Shown: positions 50,815 through 60,100 of the stretch, one piece after another
Numbering within the stretch: the first letter of the stretch is position 1
Layout: every line of letters starts with the position of its first letter
Assembly: GCF_009363655.1 (NCBI RefSeq)
Contig: NZ_CP045393.1
Location: 1,116,001-1,180,000, forward strand
DNA: 64,000 nucleotides
From: Roseovarius sp. THAF27
GTDB taxonomy: Bacteria > Pseudomonadota > Alphaproteobacteria > Rhodobacterales > Rhodobacteraceae
Direction: 5' to 3'
The notes under the pieces: generated by a model
Database searches by the model: none
What the model was told of the DNA's origin: nothing
The model's input: only the letters and a program-made list of their open reading frames with translations
Made by a program: the position numbers and the translations under genes

Positions 50815-53800
50815 TCAGCCCAGTTCGGCCAGACGGTCGAGGGCGGCGCGCAGCTTGCTCTCTTCCTCTTCCCGGGCGGCGAGGTTCTCGCGGGCTTCCT
50901 CGACCACCTCGTCGGGGGCGCTTTCGACGAACTTGGGATTGCCCAGCCGGCCGCGCAGACCGCCCAGTTCCTTTTCCAGCTTGCTGAGGGTCTTTTCCAG
51001 CCGGGCCTTTTCCTCGGCCACGTCGATGACATCGGCCAGGGGCAGGCCGAAACTGGCGCCCTCGGCTGGAATGGTGATGCAGCCCTTGGGGAAGCTTTCG
51101 ACGACTTCCAGGGCCTCGATCCGGGCAAGGCGCTTGATCATCGTGGCGTTGTTGTCCCAGGCAAGGCGCGCGGATTTCGAGAACTCGGTGACCAGAAGCG
51201 GCGTGTAGAGGCCCACCGGCACATGGACCTGCGCGCGGGCCGAGCGGACGCTGTCGATCAGGGCGATGACCCAGTTCATCTCGGCGTCGGCCTCGGCGTC
51301 GATCAGCTCGTCGCCATAGCCGGGCCAGTCGGCGTGGATCAGCATCTCGTCGCGGCTGGCCAGCGTGCCCCAGAGCTCTTCGGTGATGAAGGGCATGATG
51401 GGGTGCAGCAGGATCAGGCACTGGTCGATGACCCAGGCCATTGTGTCCTGCGTTTCCTGCTTCACCTCGCCCGTGCCGTCCAGCAGGAGCGGCTTGGAGA
51501 ACTCGACATACCAGTCGCAGACCGTGCCCCAGACGAAGGCGTAAAGCGTGTTGGCGGCATCGTTGAAGCGGTATTGCGACAACGCGGAATCGACGAGCGC
51601 CTTGGTCTTGGCGGTTTCGCCGAGAATCCAACGGTTTACGGTCTGTTTCGGTTGCGGAATGGCGCCGGTGCTGCCAACCGCCTCGTTCATTTCGGCGAAA
51701 CGGGCGGCGTTCCAGAGCTTGGTGCCGAAATTCCTATATCCTGCAATGCGTTGCGGCGACAACTTCAGGTCGCGCCCCATGGCGGCCATGGCCGTCAGGG
51801 TGAAGCGGACGGCGTCGGCGCCGTACTCGTCGATCAGCTCCAGCGGGTCGAGCACGTTGCCGAGCGACTTGGACATCTTCTTGCCCTTCTCGTCGCGGAC
51901 GAGGGCGTGGACATAGACGTCCGAGAACGGCTTTTCGCCCACGACGGCGTATTGCATCATCATCATCCGGGCGACCCAGAAGAAGATGATGTCAAAGCCG
52001 GTGACCAACACGCTGGTGGGAAAGTATTTTTCCAGTTCGGGCGTCTTTTCGGGCCAGCCCAGCGTGCCGATGGGCCAGAGCCCCGAGGAAAACCAGGTGT
52101 CGAGCACGTCGGGGTCGCGCCAGACCGGGTAGACCAGATGCGTGGGATCCTGGCTGGCCGTGTAGTCGGCAAGGCTGGAGGCGAGCTTGTGCAGCGCATC
52201 CTCGCGGTCCTTCGCCTCGACCACGGTCATCGAGGCCAGCGGCGTGGGCAGGTCGGTCAGCTGCGCGGTGAAGGCCTGTGCGGTCGCCTCGAAATCGTGG
52301 CCGCATTCCATCAGCGGGGCGAAGTGGCTTTCGTTGAGAACCTCAAGCATTTCAACGAGATCCAGCGCGCCATCGCCTTCGCGGTCGCGGAAATCGGGTG
52401 CGCTGAGGTCAAAGCCGTACCAGACCGGAATCTGGTGCCCCCACCAGAGCTGGCGCGAGATGCACCAGGGCTCGATGTTTTCCAGCCAGTTGAAATATAC
52501 CTTGCGGTCCTGCTCTGGCATGATGGTGACGTCGCCGGATTTCACCGCCTCGATGGCGGGGCCGACGATCTTGTCGGTGGCGACGAACCACTGATCGGTC
52601 AGCATCGGCTCGATTACCACCTTCGAGCGATCGCCGAAGGGCTGCATGATTGGCTTCGATTCAACGAGCGGGAGGTAGGCCGGGGTTGACCCCGGCTCGG
52701 CGCCGTCCTCGGGGGCCGGGGTGAACCCCGGCCTACTCTTGTCCTCGTGTTGGACGGGGACCATGACCGCCAGACCCTCATCGGTGATCTGCTGGACGAC
52801 CTTTTCACGCGCCTCGAAGCGGTCGAGGCCGCGCAGGTCGTCGGGGACGAGGTTGATCGTGTCGGCCTCGGCCTCGGTAAGGCTGCGCTCGCCCTTGGCC
52901 ACGGCCATGGCGATCTCGGCCATCTTCGCATAGGGGGAGCCGTCGTCGCGCATCGCGCCCTTGGTGTCCATCAGGCGGTACATGGGGATGCCGCCGCGCT
53001 GCGCCACGCCGTAGTCGTTGAAGTCATGCGCGCCGGTGATCTTGACCGCGCCCGAGCCGAAATCGGGGTCCGGATATTCGTCCGTTATGATGGGAATGAG
53101 GCGACGATGCTCTTTCGGTCCGACTGGAATTTCGCAGAGTTTCCCCACGATTGGCGCGTAGCGTTCATCCGACGGGTGAACTGCGACCGCGCCGTCGCCC
53201 AGCATGGTCTCAGGCCGCGTGGTGGCGATGGAGATATAGTCGCGCGTCTCCTCCAACACGACATTTCCATCGTCGTCGCGCTCGACATAAGTGTAGGTCG
53301 CGCCGCCCGCCAGCGGATATTTGAAATGCCACATGTGGCCCGCAACCTCGGTATTCTCGACTTCCAGATCGGAGATGGCCGTCTCGAAATGCGGGTCCCA
53401 GTTGACCAGCCGCTTGCCGCGATAAATCAGGCCTTTTTCGTACATGTCCACGAAGACCTTGATGACGGCGTCGTGGAAATTGCCTTCCTCACCCTCGGGG
53501 GCCGAGGGCGCGCCGGACATGGTGAAGGCCTCGCGCGACCAGTCGCAGGAAGCGCCGAGGCGCTTCAGCTGGCCGATGATGGTGCCGCGCGACTTGATCT
53601 TTTGTTGCCAGACGCGTTTCTCGAACTCTTCGCGGCCCATCTCGACGCGCGTGGGCTCGCCGTTGGCGGCCATGTCGCGCTCGGTCACCATCTGCGTGGC
53701 AATGCCGGCGTGGTCGGTGCCGGGCTGCCACAGCGTGTCGAAGCCGCGCATCCGGTGCCAGCGGATCAGGATGTCCTGCAACGTGTTGTTGAAGGCGTGG

Positions 53801-53964
53801 CCCATGTGCAGGCTGCCCGTCACGTTGGGGGGCGGGATCATGATGGAAAAGGTCTCGGCCCCGGGCCTGGCATTGGCGCCGGCCTTGAAGGCGCCGCTCT
53901 CTTCCCAGGCGGTCGAGAGGCGCGGTTCGGCCTCGGCTGCGTTGAAGGTCTTTTCCATCGCCAT
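50815..53964 (-). CDS. valS: Valine--tRNA ligase
   Basis: A 1049-residue class Ia synthetase, somewhat longer than the E. coli enzyme (951). Catalytic motifs: [18 protein letters not shown] (HIGH type, about residues 47-64) and [10 protein letters not shown]. The editing domain, anticodon domain and C-terminal coiled coil (about 980-1049, [20 protein letters not shown]) are present. Residues about 410-430 ([20 protein letters not shown]) are encoded by a 62-bp paired palindrome (52675-52736) and look foreign. The frame stays open throughout. The start MAMEKTF at 53964 or MEKTF at 53958 are both possible. Confidence 0.96.
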   Translation of the reverse strand: MAMEKTFNAAEAEPRLSTAWEESGAFKAGANARPGAETFSIMIPPPNVTGSLHMGHAFNNTLQDILIRWHRMRGFDTLWQPGTDHAGIATQMVTERDMAANGEPTRVEMGREEFEKRVWQQKIKSRGTIIGQLKRLGASCDWSREAFTMSGAPSAPEGEEGNFHDAVIKVFVDMYEKGLIYRGKRLVNWDPHFETAISDLEVENTEVAGHMWHFKYPLAGGATYTYVERDDDGNVVLEETRDYISIATTRPETMLGDGAVAVHPSDERYAPIVGKLCEIPVGPKEHRRLIPIITDEYPDPDFGSGAVKITGAHDFNDYGVAQRGGIPMYRLMDTKGAMRDDGSPYAKMAEIAMAVAKGERSLTEAEADTINLVPDDLRGLDRFEAREKVVQQITDEGLAVMVPVQHEDKSRPGFTPAPEDGAEPGSTPAYLPLVESKPIMQPFGDRSKVVIEPMLTDQWFVATDKIVGPAIEAVKSGDVTIMPEQDRKVYFNWLENIEPWCISRQLWWGHQIPVWYGFDLSAPDFRDREGDGALDLVEMLEVLNESHFAPLMECGHDFEATAQAFTAQLTDLPTPLASMTVVEAKDREDALHKLASSLADYTASQDPTHLVYPVWRDPDVLDTWFSSGLWPIGTLGWPEKTPELEKYFPTSVLVTGFDIIFFWVARMMMMQYAVVGEKPFSDVYVHALVRDEKGKKMSKSLGNVLDPLELIDEYGADAVRFTLTAMAAMGRDLKLSPQRIAGYRNFGTKLWNAARFAEMNEAVGSTGAIPQPKQTVNRWILGETAKTKALVDSALSQYRFNDAANTLYAFVWGTVCDWYVEFSKPLLLDGTGEVKQETQDTMAWVIDQCLILLHPIMPFITEELWGTLASRDEMLIHADWPGYGDELIDAEADAEMNWVIALIDSVRSARAQVHVPVGLYTPLLVTEFSKSARLAWDNNATMIKRLARIEALEVVESFPKGCITIPAEGASFGLPLADVIDVAEEKARLEKTLSKLEKELGGLRGRLGNPKFVESAPDEVVEEARENLAAREEEESKLRAALDRLAELG
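52675..52736. repeat. REPIN-like paired palindrome inside valS
   Basis: Two 22-base arms (52675-52696 and 52715-52736) are inverted copies of each other with one mismatch. Each arm starts, in its own orientation, with GTAG followed by an 18-base hairpin (8-bp stem GCCGGGGT/ACCCCGGC, two-base loop). GTAG plus hairpin is the form of REP sequences mobilised by RAYT transposases, and two inverted REPs define a REPIN. The whole unit is translated in frame as part of valS. Confidence 0.75.
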
Positions 53965-54033
53965 GATGCAGGTCCCGTGCTTGGAAATAAGGTCTTGGGT
54001 CGAATACCGAAAGCGCGGGGCAAGGGAAAGAGG

Positions 54034-54107
54034 CAGGCTTTTCCTCTGGCCGAAAATATCCCGGGGTGAGCGTTGAAACGCAGTTTCAACGTGAGGGGCT
54101 GGCCCCT
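54034..54107. repeat. Intergenic repeat cluster upstream of valS
   Basis: Three parts. 54034-54064 resembles, in the opposite orientation, the GAGTATTT-type repeat seen at 50782 and 57082 (shared GCCGAAAATA). 54071-54091 is a perfect 9-bp inverted repeat CGTTGAAAC/GTTTCAACG with loop GCA. 54094-54107 is a 6-bp hairpin AGGGGC/GCCCCT. The cluster lies between the stop of the HD-domain gene and the valS start and may serve as terminator of the former. Confidence 0.5.
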
Positions 54108-54124
54108 TTAACCCGTCTTCGGAC

Positions 54125-54742
54125 TCAGCGCGCCGCCGCCACCTCCGGGTTCACCAGTGGTTCGCGTGCGCCGGGTCGGATCACCTGAGGATCATAGGGC
54201 GTGCGGGCGAAGACCTCCTCGACCATGGGCGCGAAAAACTCGAGCGGCAAGGTGTTGTAGCCGGGGTCGAACGAGGCCTGGTCCCAGCGTTCGCAGAATT
54301 CGGCGCAGTCGTCGAAATACGCATGCCCGGCGTGGCGGTCGCGCTTGTTGGGGTCGGCCCCGTCGAGGTGGTGGCCGTAATAGAGCATCTGGAAATCGCC
54401 ATGGGTGGCGACGCACCAGGTGACCTGTTCGCGCACGAAGGGTTTCAGGATCGTGGCGGCGTATTCGTCGTGATTGTAGGGCGCGTAGATGTCGCCGATA
54501 TCGTGCAGAAGCGCGCCGACGACCCAGTCGGTATCCGCGCCGTCGCGCCAGGCGCGGGTGGCCGATTGCAGGGAATGTCCGAGGCGCGTGATCTGGTAGC
54601 CCGACAGGCTTTCGTCCAGCTCCACCAGCGCCTTCATCAGGCGCTTGGCGGTGTGTTTCGTGTGGTTGATCTCGTGCTCGTTGAGGAACTCGTAATCCTC
54701 TTTGGTGCCGTCCTTCATCTGGGTGAAGCTGACCTTGTCCAT
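54125..54742 (-). CDS. HD-domain protein, PhnZ/TmpB-like mixed-valent diiron oxygenase family
   Basis: A 205-residue protein. HD-type ligands: His56 in [18 protein letters not shown], His80-Asp81 in [20 protein letters not shown] and later His in [19 protein letters not shown], then [10 protein letters not shown]. This combination, especially LLHDIGD followed by NHDE, is typical of the PhnZ/TmpB group of HD oxygenases related to myo-inositol oxygenase, which cleave phosphonates and other small substrates. No phosphonate gene is adjacent, so the substrate is unknown. It is divergent from the inositol monophosphatase gene. Confidence 0.72.
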   Translation of the reverse strand: MDKVSFTQMKDGTKEDYEFLNEHEINHTKHTAKRLMKALVELDESLSGYQITRLGHSLQSATRAWRDGADTDWVVGALLHDIGDIYAPYNHDEYAATILKPFVREQVTWCVATHGDFQMLYYGHHLDGADPNKRDRHAGHAYFDDCAEFCERWDQASFDPGYNTLPLEFFAPMVEEVFARTPYDPQVIRPGAREPLVNPEVAAAR

Positions 54743-54891
54743 GGCGCCGACTCCTGTTGCCGTTTCGGCGCCAACCTAGGGGCAGGGTGCTTGCGTGGAA
54801 AGGGGGTGTCGCCGCGCCGGCGTCTGCGGCCTCTTGCAGGCTGGAGCAGGCCCGCGTATACGCGCGGCCTGACCCCAAAGGAGCCCCAGAC

Positions 54892-55680
54892 ATGCCCGGC
54901 AGTGCCAATCTCAACATCATGCTGAAAGCCGCGCGCAAGGCGGGGCGGTCGCTGGTCAAGGATTTCCGCGAGGTCGAGAACCTGCAGGTCAGCATGAAGG
55001 GCGCGGGCGATTTCGTCAGCCGCGCCGACATCGCCGCCGAGGCGATCCTGAAGGAAGAGCTGATGGGCGCGCGGCCGACCTATGGCTGGCTGGCCGAGGA
55101 AGGCGGCGAGGAAGAGGGCCAGGACCCGACGCGGCGCTGGATCGTGGACCCGCTGGACGGGACGACGAATTTCCTGCACGGGCTGCCGCATTGGTGCGTC
55201 TCGATCGCGCTGGAGCACAAGGGGCAGGTCGTGGCGGGGGTAATCTTTGACGCCGCCAAGGACGAGATGTTCCTGGCCGAGAAGGGCGAGGGCGCGTTCA
55301 TCAACGAAAAGCGGCTGCGGGTGTCGGGGCGGTCCAAGCTGATCGAGTCGATCTTTGCCACCGGCGTGCCGTTCGGCGGGCGCGGCGACCTGCCGGCGAC
55401 CTTGCAGGACCTGGCGCGGCTGATGCCGACCTGCGCCGGCGTGCGGCGCTGGGGCTCGGCGGCGCTGGACATGGCCTATGTGGCGGCGGGCCGCTACGAG
55501 GGGTTCTGGGAGCGCAGGCTGAACGCCTGGGACATTGCCGCGGGCGTGATCATCGTGAAAGAGGCGGGCGGGTTCGTCGAGCCGCTGACGCCGGGCGCCG
55601 AGTTGCTGGAGCGGGGCGACGTGGTGTGCGCCAACGAGGCGATTTTCGACAAGTTCGCCGGGATCATCCGCAACACCTGA
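54892..55680 (+). CDS. suhB: Inositol monophosphatase family protein (SuhB-like)
   Basis: A 262-residue lithium-sensitive-type phosphatase. Metal and catalytic motifs are WLAEEGGEEEG (Glu), WIVDPLDGTTNFLHGLP and NAWDIAAGVIIVKEAGGFV. Length and motifs fit SuhB/IMPase. AAAGGAG precedes the ATG at 54892; the upstream frame extension is without support. Followed by a nested inverted repeat. Confidence 0.9.
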   Translation: MPGSANLNIMLKAARKAGRSLVKDFREVENLQVSMKGAGDFVSRADIAAEAILKEELMGARPTYGWLAEEGGEEEGQDPTRRWIVDPLDGTTNFLHGLPHWCVSIALEHKGQVVAGVIFDAAKDEMFLAEKGEGAFINEKRLRVSGRSKLIESIFATGVPFGGRGDLPATLQDLARLMPTCAGVRRWGSAALDMAYVAAGRYEGFWERRLNAWDIAAGVIIVKEAGGFVEPLTPGAELLERGDVVCANEAIFDKFAGIIRNT

Positions 55681-55692
55681 GGCCGGTCCAGA

Positions 55693-55776
55693 GCATTTCC
55701 GGGACACACCGGATCGCTTTTCGCTGCCTCTTGAGACGCAAAAAGCGATGCATGTTTCAGACTGACCCGGAAACGC
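55693..55776. repeat. Nested inverted repeat between suhB-like and GFA genes
   Basis: Outer arms 55693-55703 (GCATTTCCGGG) and 55766-55776 match at 10 of 11 positions; inner arms 55713-55724 (ATCGCTTTTCGC) and 55738-55749 match at 11 of 12. The element fills almost the whole gap between two convergent genes and would form a long cruciform or RNA hairpin. It looks like a dispersed alphaproteobacterial intergenic repeat. Confidence 0.55.
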
Positions 55777-55777
55777 C

Positions 55778-56152
55778 TTAGGTCTTTTTCGCGTCGGAGG
55801 GGTGGTTGATCCCGTCGTTCCACGGGATCGGCTCGTAATGGGCCGGGTTCTGGCCGTCGATGCAGCCCAGGTTCACGCCGTATTCAGTGGGGTCCGAGCG
55901 GCGCTGGTGGTGGGTGTAGATCCCGCAGGTCTTGCAGAAATAGTGCTGTGCCGTGCCGGTGCCCCAGGTGTAGAGCGTCAGGTTGTCGGTACCATCGGTG
56001 ATGGTCAGGCGGTCGAGCGGCACGCTGATATTGGGCGCGGCGCGGCGGCGGCAGAAGGAACAGGTGCAGCGCATCGCCCCCTCGATGGTGCCGTCGATAT
56101 CGACGGTGAAGCGCACCGCGCCGCAATGGCAGCTGGCCTTGTGCAGGGTCAT
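55778..56152 (-). CDS. GFA (glutathione-dependent formaldehyde-activating) family zinc protein
   Basis: A 124-residue zinc protein: CHCGAVRF, CTCSFCRRR and FCKTCGIYTHH supply the seven-Cys zinc layout of the GFA/CENP-V fold, with typical YTWGTGTAQHYFC. GFA proteins are annotated as formaldehyde-glutathione adduct enzymes, but many have other or unknown roles. The ATG overlaps the stop of the rhomboid gene (ATGA), so the two are co-translated. The frame upstream of 56152 lies within the rhomboid gene and is not used. Confidence 0.88.
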   Translation of the reverse strand: MTLHKASCHCGAVRFTVDIDGTIEGAMRCTCSFCRRRAAPNISVPLDRLTITDGTDNLTLYTWGTGTAQHYFCKTCGIYTHHQRRSDPTEYGVNLGCIDGQNPAHYEPIPWNDGINHPSDAKKT

Positions 56153-56895
56153 TTGCGGGTGACCCTGGGGATGTTCGTGCGGCTGAGCTTGTATTTCGCC
56201 TCCGGGTGCGGCGGGTGGCCTTCGGTGCGGTCCCAATAGGCCGGACCGCCCCGGCGCAGGAAAAGCGGCAGGGTCAGGATCAGCCCCGCGACGAAGCCGC
56301 CGGCATGGGCCCAGTAGGCCACGCCGCCATCATCGGCGCTGCTGCCCGCGCCGCCGAAAAGCTGGAAGATGAACCACAGGCCCAGCATGATCCAGGACGG
56401 GACCGAGATGATGCGGATGATGAAGACCAGGAAGATGAAGATGTCTATCTTGGCCTTGGGGAACAGGAGGAGATAGCCGCCCATCACGCCCGCAATGGCC
56501 CCCGAGGCGCCGACGGTGGGCACCTGGCTGAGCGGAGCCGAGACCAGCTGTGCCCCGCTGGCGGCCAACCCGCAGGCAAGGTAGAAGAGGAGATAGCCCA
56601 CGTGTCCGAACTCCTCTTCCATGTTGTCGCCGAAGATCCACAGGAAGAGCATGTTGCCCGCAAGGTGCATCCAGCCGCCATGCAGGAAGGTCGAGGTGAG
56701 AAGCGTGCTGTAGGTGCCTTCGGCGGTGACCAGCGCCGGGACCATGGCCCAGTCGTAGTAGAACAGCATCAGCGCCCGGGGATCGCCCGAGAGTGCGGGG
56801 AAGTAGCTGAGAAAGATGCCGATATTGAGCGCCATCAGCCCGTAGGTGACGAATGGGGTGCGCCCCGAGGGGTTATGGTCGCGGATCGGGATCAT
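56149..56895 (-). CDS. Rhomboid family intramembrane serine protease
   Basis: A 248-residue protein with six or seven membrane helices. The active site is present: Asn in WMHLAGNMLFLW, Ser in TVGASGAIAGVMGGYLLL and His in AYWAHAGGFVAG. The start MIPIRDHNPSGRTPFVTYG at 56895 is canonical for this subfamily; the open frame upstream to 56967 runs into a palindrome cluster. It is operonic with the GFA gene. Substrate unknown. Confidence 0.9.
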   Translation of the reverse strand: MIPIRDHNPSGRTPFVTYGLMALNIGIFLSYFPALSGDPRALMLFYYDWAMVPALVTAEGTYSTLLTSTFLHGGWMHLAGNMLFLWIFGDNMEEEFGHVGYLLFYLACGLAASGAQLVSAPLSQVPTVGASGAIAGVMGGYLLLFPKAKIDIFIFLVFIIRIISVPSWIMLGLWFIFQLFGGAGSSADDGGVAYWAHAGGFVAGLILTLPLFLRRGGPAYWDRTEGHPPHPEAKYKLSRTNIPRVTRK

Positions 56896-56952
56896 GGGCG
56901 CAAAGTGGCCGCGCGCCGCGGGACAGTCAAGCGGGCGCGTGGAGTGGGGCGG

Positions 56953-57020
56953 GCAGAATTTGCGCAAATTCTGCTTTGGAAAATGCGTATTCTCCAGGCC
57001 ATTTTCCGCGCGGAAAATGG
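56953..57020. repeat. Three successive palindromes between putA and the rhomboid gene
   Basis: 56953-56974 is a perfect 22-base palindrome centred on TTTGCGCAAA. 56999-57020 is a second perfect 22-base palindrome centred on TTCCGCGCGGAA. Between them, about 56978-56995, GGAAAATGCGTATTCTCC is nearly palindromic. All sit in the 228-base gap downstream of putA, next to the GAGTATTT-type repeat copy B. Confidence 0.75.
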
Positions 57021-57081
57021 GCGGGGTGGCGGGCGCTGTGCCATGGCTCAGACCCCGCGCCCGGTGGCGGGCGGCGGGGTC

Positions 57082-57110
57082 TGAGTATTTTCGGCAAGAA
57101 AAAGCCGGGG
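57082..57110. repeat. GAGTATTT-type intergenic repeat (copy B)
   Basis: TGAGTATTT, four bases, CAAGAAAAAGCCGGG. It differs from copy A (50782-50810) at three internal positions and the last base. It ends 13 bases before the putA stop codon. Confidence 0.6.
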
Positions 57111-57123
57111 TGTCGGCTTTGGC

Positions 57124-60100
57124 TCAGGCGACGCCACCCAGGAGGGCCGCGTTGCCGCCTGCCGCCGTGGTGTCGACGCAGACATGGCGTTCGCCCATGA
57201 CATGGCCGGTATCGGGCAGGCCGGTGATCAGGGGCAGGATCGGACCCTTGCGCTGGCTGAGGGCCGATGCATAGGCGCGGGCCGTATCGGTATCGCCCCA
57301 CCAGAGCGCGCCGGAGAAGCCAGAGAGCGTTGTGAGCGCCTCGGCGTCCACCTTGCCGGTGGCGCGCAGGGCGCGGCCGCCCAAGGCTTCGACCGCTTTG
57401 GCCTGCGCCTCGGCCATTTCCTTCGTCGGGCCGAGGCAGAGAAGCGGCGGGCGGGCATGGGCCGTGAGCCGGTTGGACTCGCCGGTGGGGCCGGGCAGGA
57501 CGATGGCCTCGACTGGCTGGGGCGTGTGGTTTTTGGCGGCCTTGTCGAGTGCCGATTGGACCGCCTTGGCGTCCATCGTGCCGTCCCAGGTGGCATCCGT
57601 ATGATCGGCCGGGCGGGATGTGTAGCGGGCGAGGTAGTTGGGGCCGCCCGCCTTGGGGCCGGTGCCGGAAAGCCCTTCGCCGCCAAAGGGTTGGCTGCCG
57701 ACGATGGCGCCGATCTGGTTGCGGTTGACGTAGATGTTGCCGGCGTGCACTGCCTCGGTCACGTGCTGGACGCGGTCGTCGATCCGGGTCATCAGGCCGA
57801 AGGTCAGGCCATAGCCGGTGCCGTTGATGGCGCCGATCACCTTGTCGAGGTTGCGCGACTTGAAGGTGGCCATGTGCAGGACCGGGCCGAAGATCTCGCG
57901 CTGCATGTCCTCGATCCCGTTCACCTTGATCAGCGTGGGCGCAATGAAGCAGCCCGAGTTGGGTGAGGGGATCTCGTGGATCAGGCGGCCGTCGGCGCGG
58001 GCCTGTTCGATATGGGCGGCGATGCCCTGGCGGGCCTCTTCGTCGATGACGGGGCCCACGTCGGTGGACAGAGACCACGGTTTGCCCATGGAAAGCGCGT
58101 CCATCGCGCCGGTGAGCATTTCGGTGAAGCCTTCGGCCACGTCCTCTTGTACGTAGAGGCAGCGCAGGGCGGAGCAGCGTTGGCCCGCCGACTGGAAGGC
58201 GGATTCGACGATGGCCTGCACGGCCTGTTCGGGCAGGGCGGTGGAATCGACGATCATGGCGTTGAGCCCGCCGGTTTCGGCGATGAGCGGCGCGCCGGGG
58301 GCGAGATTCTCGGCCATGGTGGCGCGGATCTTGAGCGCGGTCTCGGTCGAGCCGGTGAAGGCCACGCCGCCGATGCGGGCATCCGAGGTGAGCGCGGCGC
58401 CCACGTCGCCCGCGCCGGGCAGGAGTTGCACCGCCGTGCTCGGCACGCCCGCCTTGTGCATCAGCGAGATGGCGTAATGGGCGATCAGGGGGGTCTGCTC
58501 GGCCGGTTTGGCGAGCACGGCGTTGCCGGCGGCCAGGGCGGCGCTGATCTGGCCGGTGAAGATCGCCAGCGGGAAGTTCCACGGGCTGATGCAGGTGAAG
58601 ATGCCCACGGGCGGGTCCTGCGGCGCGTTGGCGGCGTAGTAGCGCAGGAAATCCACCGCCTCGCGCAGTTCGGCCACGGCGTCCATCGGGGTCTTGCCGG
58701 CCTCGCGTGCGAGGATGGCGAATATCTCGCCGAAGTTTTCCTCGTAGAGGTCGGCGGCGGCGTTGAGGATTTTTGCGCGCTCCTCGATCGGGGCGTCCCA
58801 AGGCGCGGCGGCGGACAGGGCGTTTTCTATGTCATTCTTGCTGGCCGAGGCGACTGTGCCGGGGCTGTCGGAGGGGTCAGCGGGGTTGGAAACAGCTTCG
58901 GGGTCTTCCGGGTTGGCTTTGCCCGCGATCAGCGGTGCAGCCTCCCAAGTGGCGTTGGCGAAGGGGCCGCGGGCGGCCTCGATCACGTCGAGCGTTGGTT
59001 GGTGCTTGAGGTCGAAGCCCTTGGAATTGGGGCGTTCGGGCAGGAAGAGTTCCGGCCCGGTGGGCAGTTTCGGGCGGTCGTCGCGGTACGCCTCGAACGG
59101 GTCGCGGGCGACGGTTTCGGGGGCGACATCCTCGTCCACGATCTGGTTGACGAAGCTGGAGTTGGCGCCGTTTTCCAGAAGGCGGCGCACCAGATAGGCC
59201 AGCAGGTCGCGGTGGGCGCCGACGGGGGCGTAGATGCGGCAGTTGGTGCCGTGCTCCTTCATGACGATGTTGTGCAGCGCCTCGCCCATGCCGTGCAGGC
59301 GTTGGAATTCGAAGGTCTCAACGCCTTTGTCCATTTCCTTGGCCATATCGAGGATGGCGGCCACGGTGTGTGCGTTGTGCGTGGCGAATTGTGGGTAGAT
59401 GTGATCGGTCATCGACAAGAGCTTGCGGGCGTTGGCGATGTAGGAAATGTCGGTGGCCGATTTCGAGGTGAAGACCGGGAAGCCGTCGATGCCTTCGACC
59501 TGGGCCTGCTTGATCTCGGTGTCCCAGTAGGCGCCTTTCACCAGACGGACCATGATGCGGCGGTTCAGCTTTTGCGCGAGGTCGTGGAGATAGTCGAGCA
59601 CGTGGCTGGCGCGTTGGCCGTAGGCCTGTACCACGACGCCGAAGCCGTCCCATCCGGCCAGCGACGGCTCAGAGAGCGTGGCCTCGATCACTTCGAGCGA
59701 GAGCGACAGGCGGTCGGCCTCTTCGGCGTCGATGTTGAGGCCCATGCGGGCGGATTTCGCCAAGATGGCGAGCGAGCGCAGGCGGGGCATCAGAACGTCC
59801 ATGACCTGATGCTTTTGCGCGACCTCGTAACGGGGGTGAAGGGCCGAGAGCTTGACCGAGATGCCGGGGTTCTTGCGAATTTCCTTGTGCGTGCAGGCGT
59901 TGGAAATGGCGCTGATCGCGCGGGAATAGGCCAGGTGATAGCGGATGGCGTCGGCGTCGGTGCGCGCGGCCTCACCCAGCATGTCATAGGAGTAGGTGTA
60001 GCCTTTCTTTTCCATCTTCGCGGCGCGGTCCATGGCGGACTCGATGGTTTCGCCCAGCACGAACTGGCGGCCCATTTCGCGCATGGCGCGGCCGACGGCG

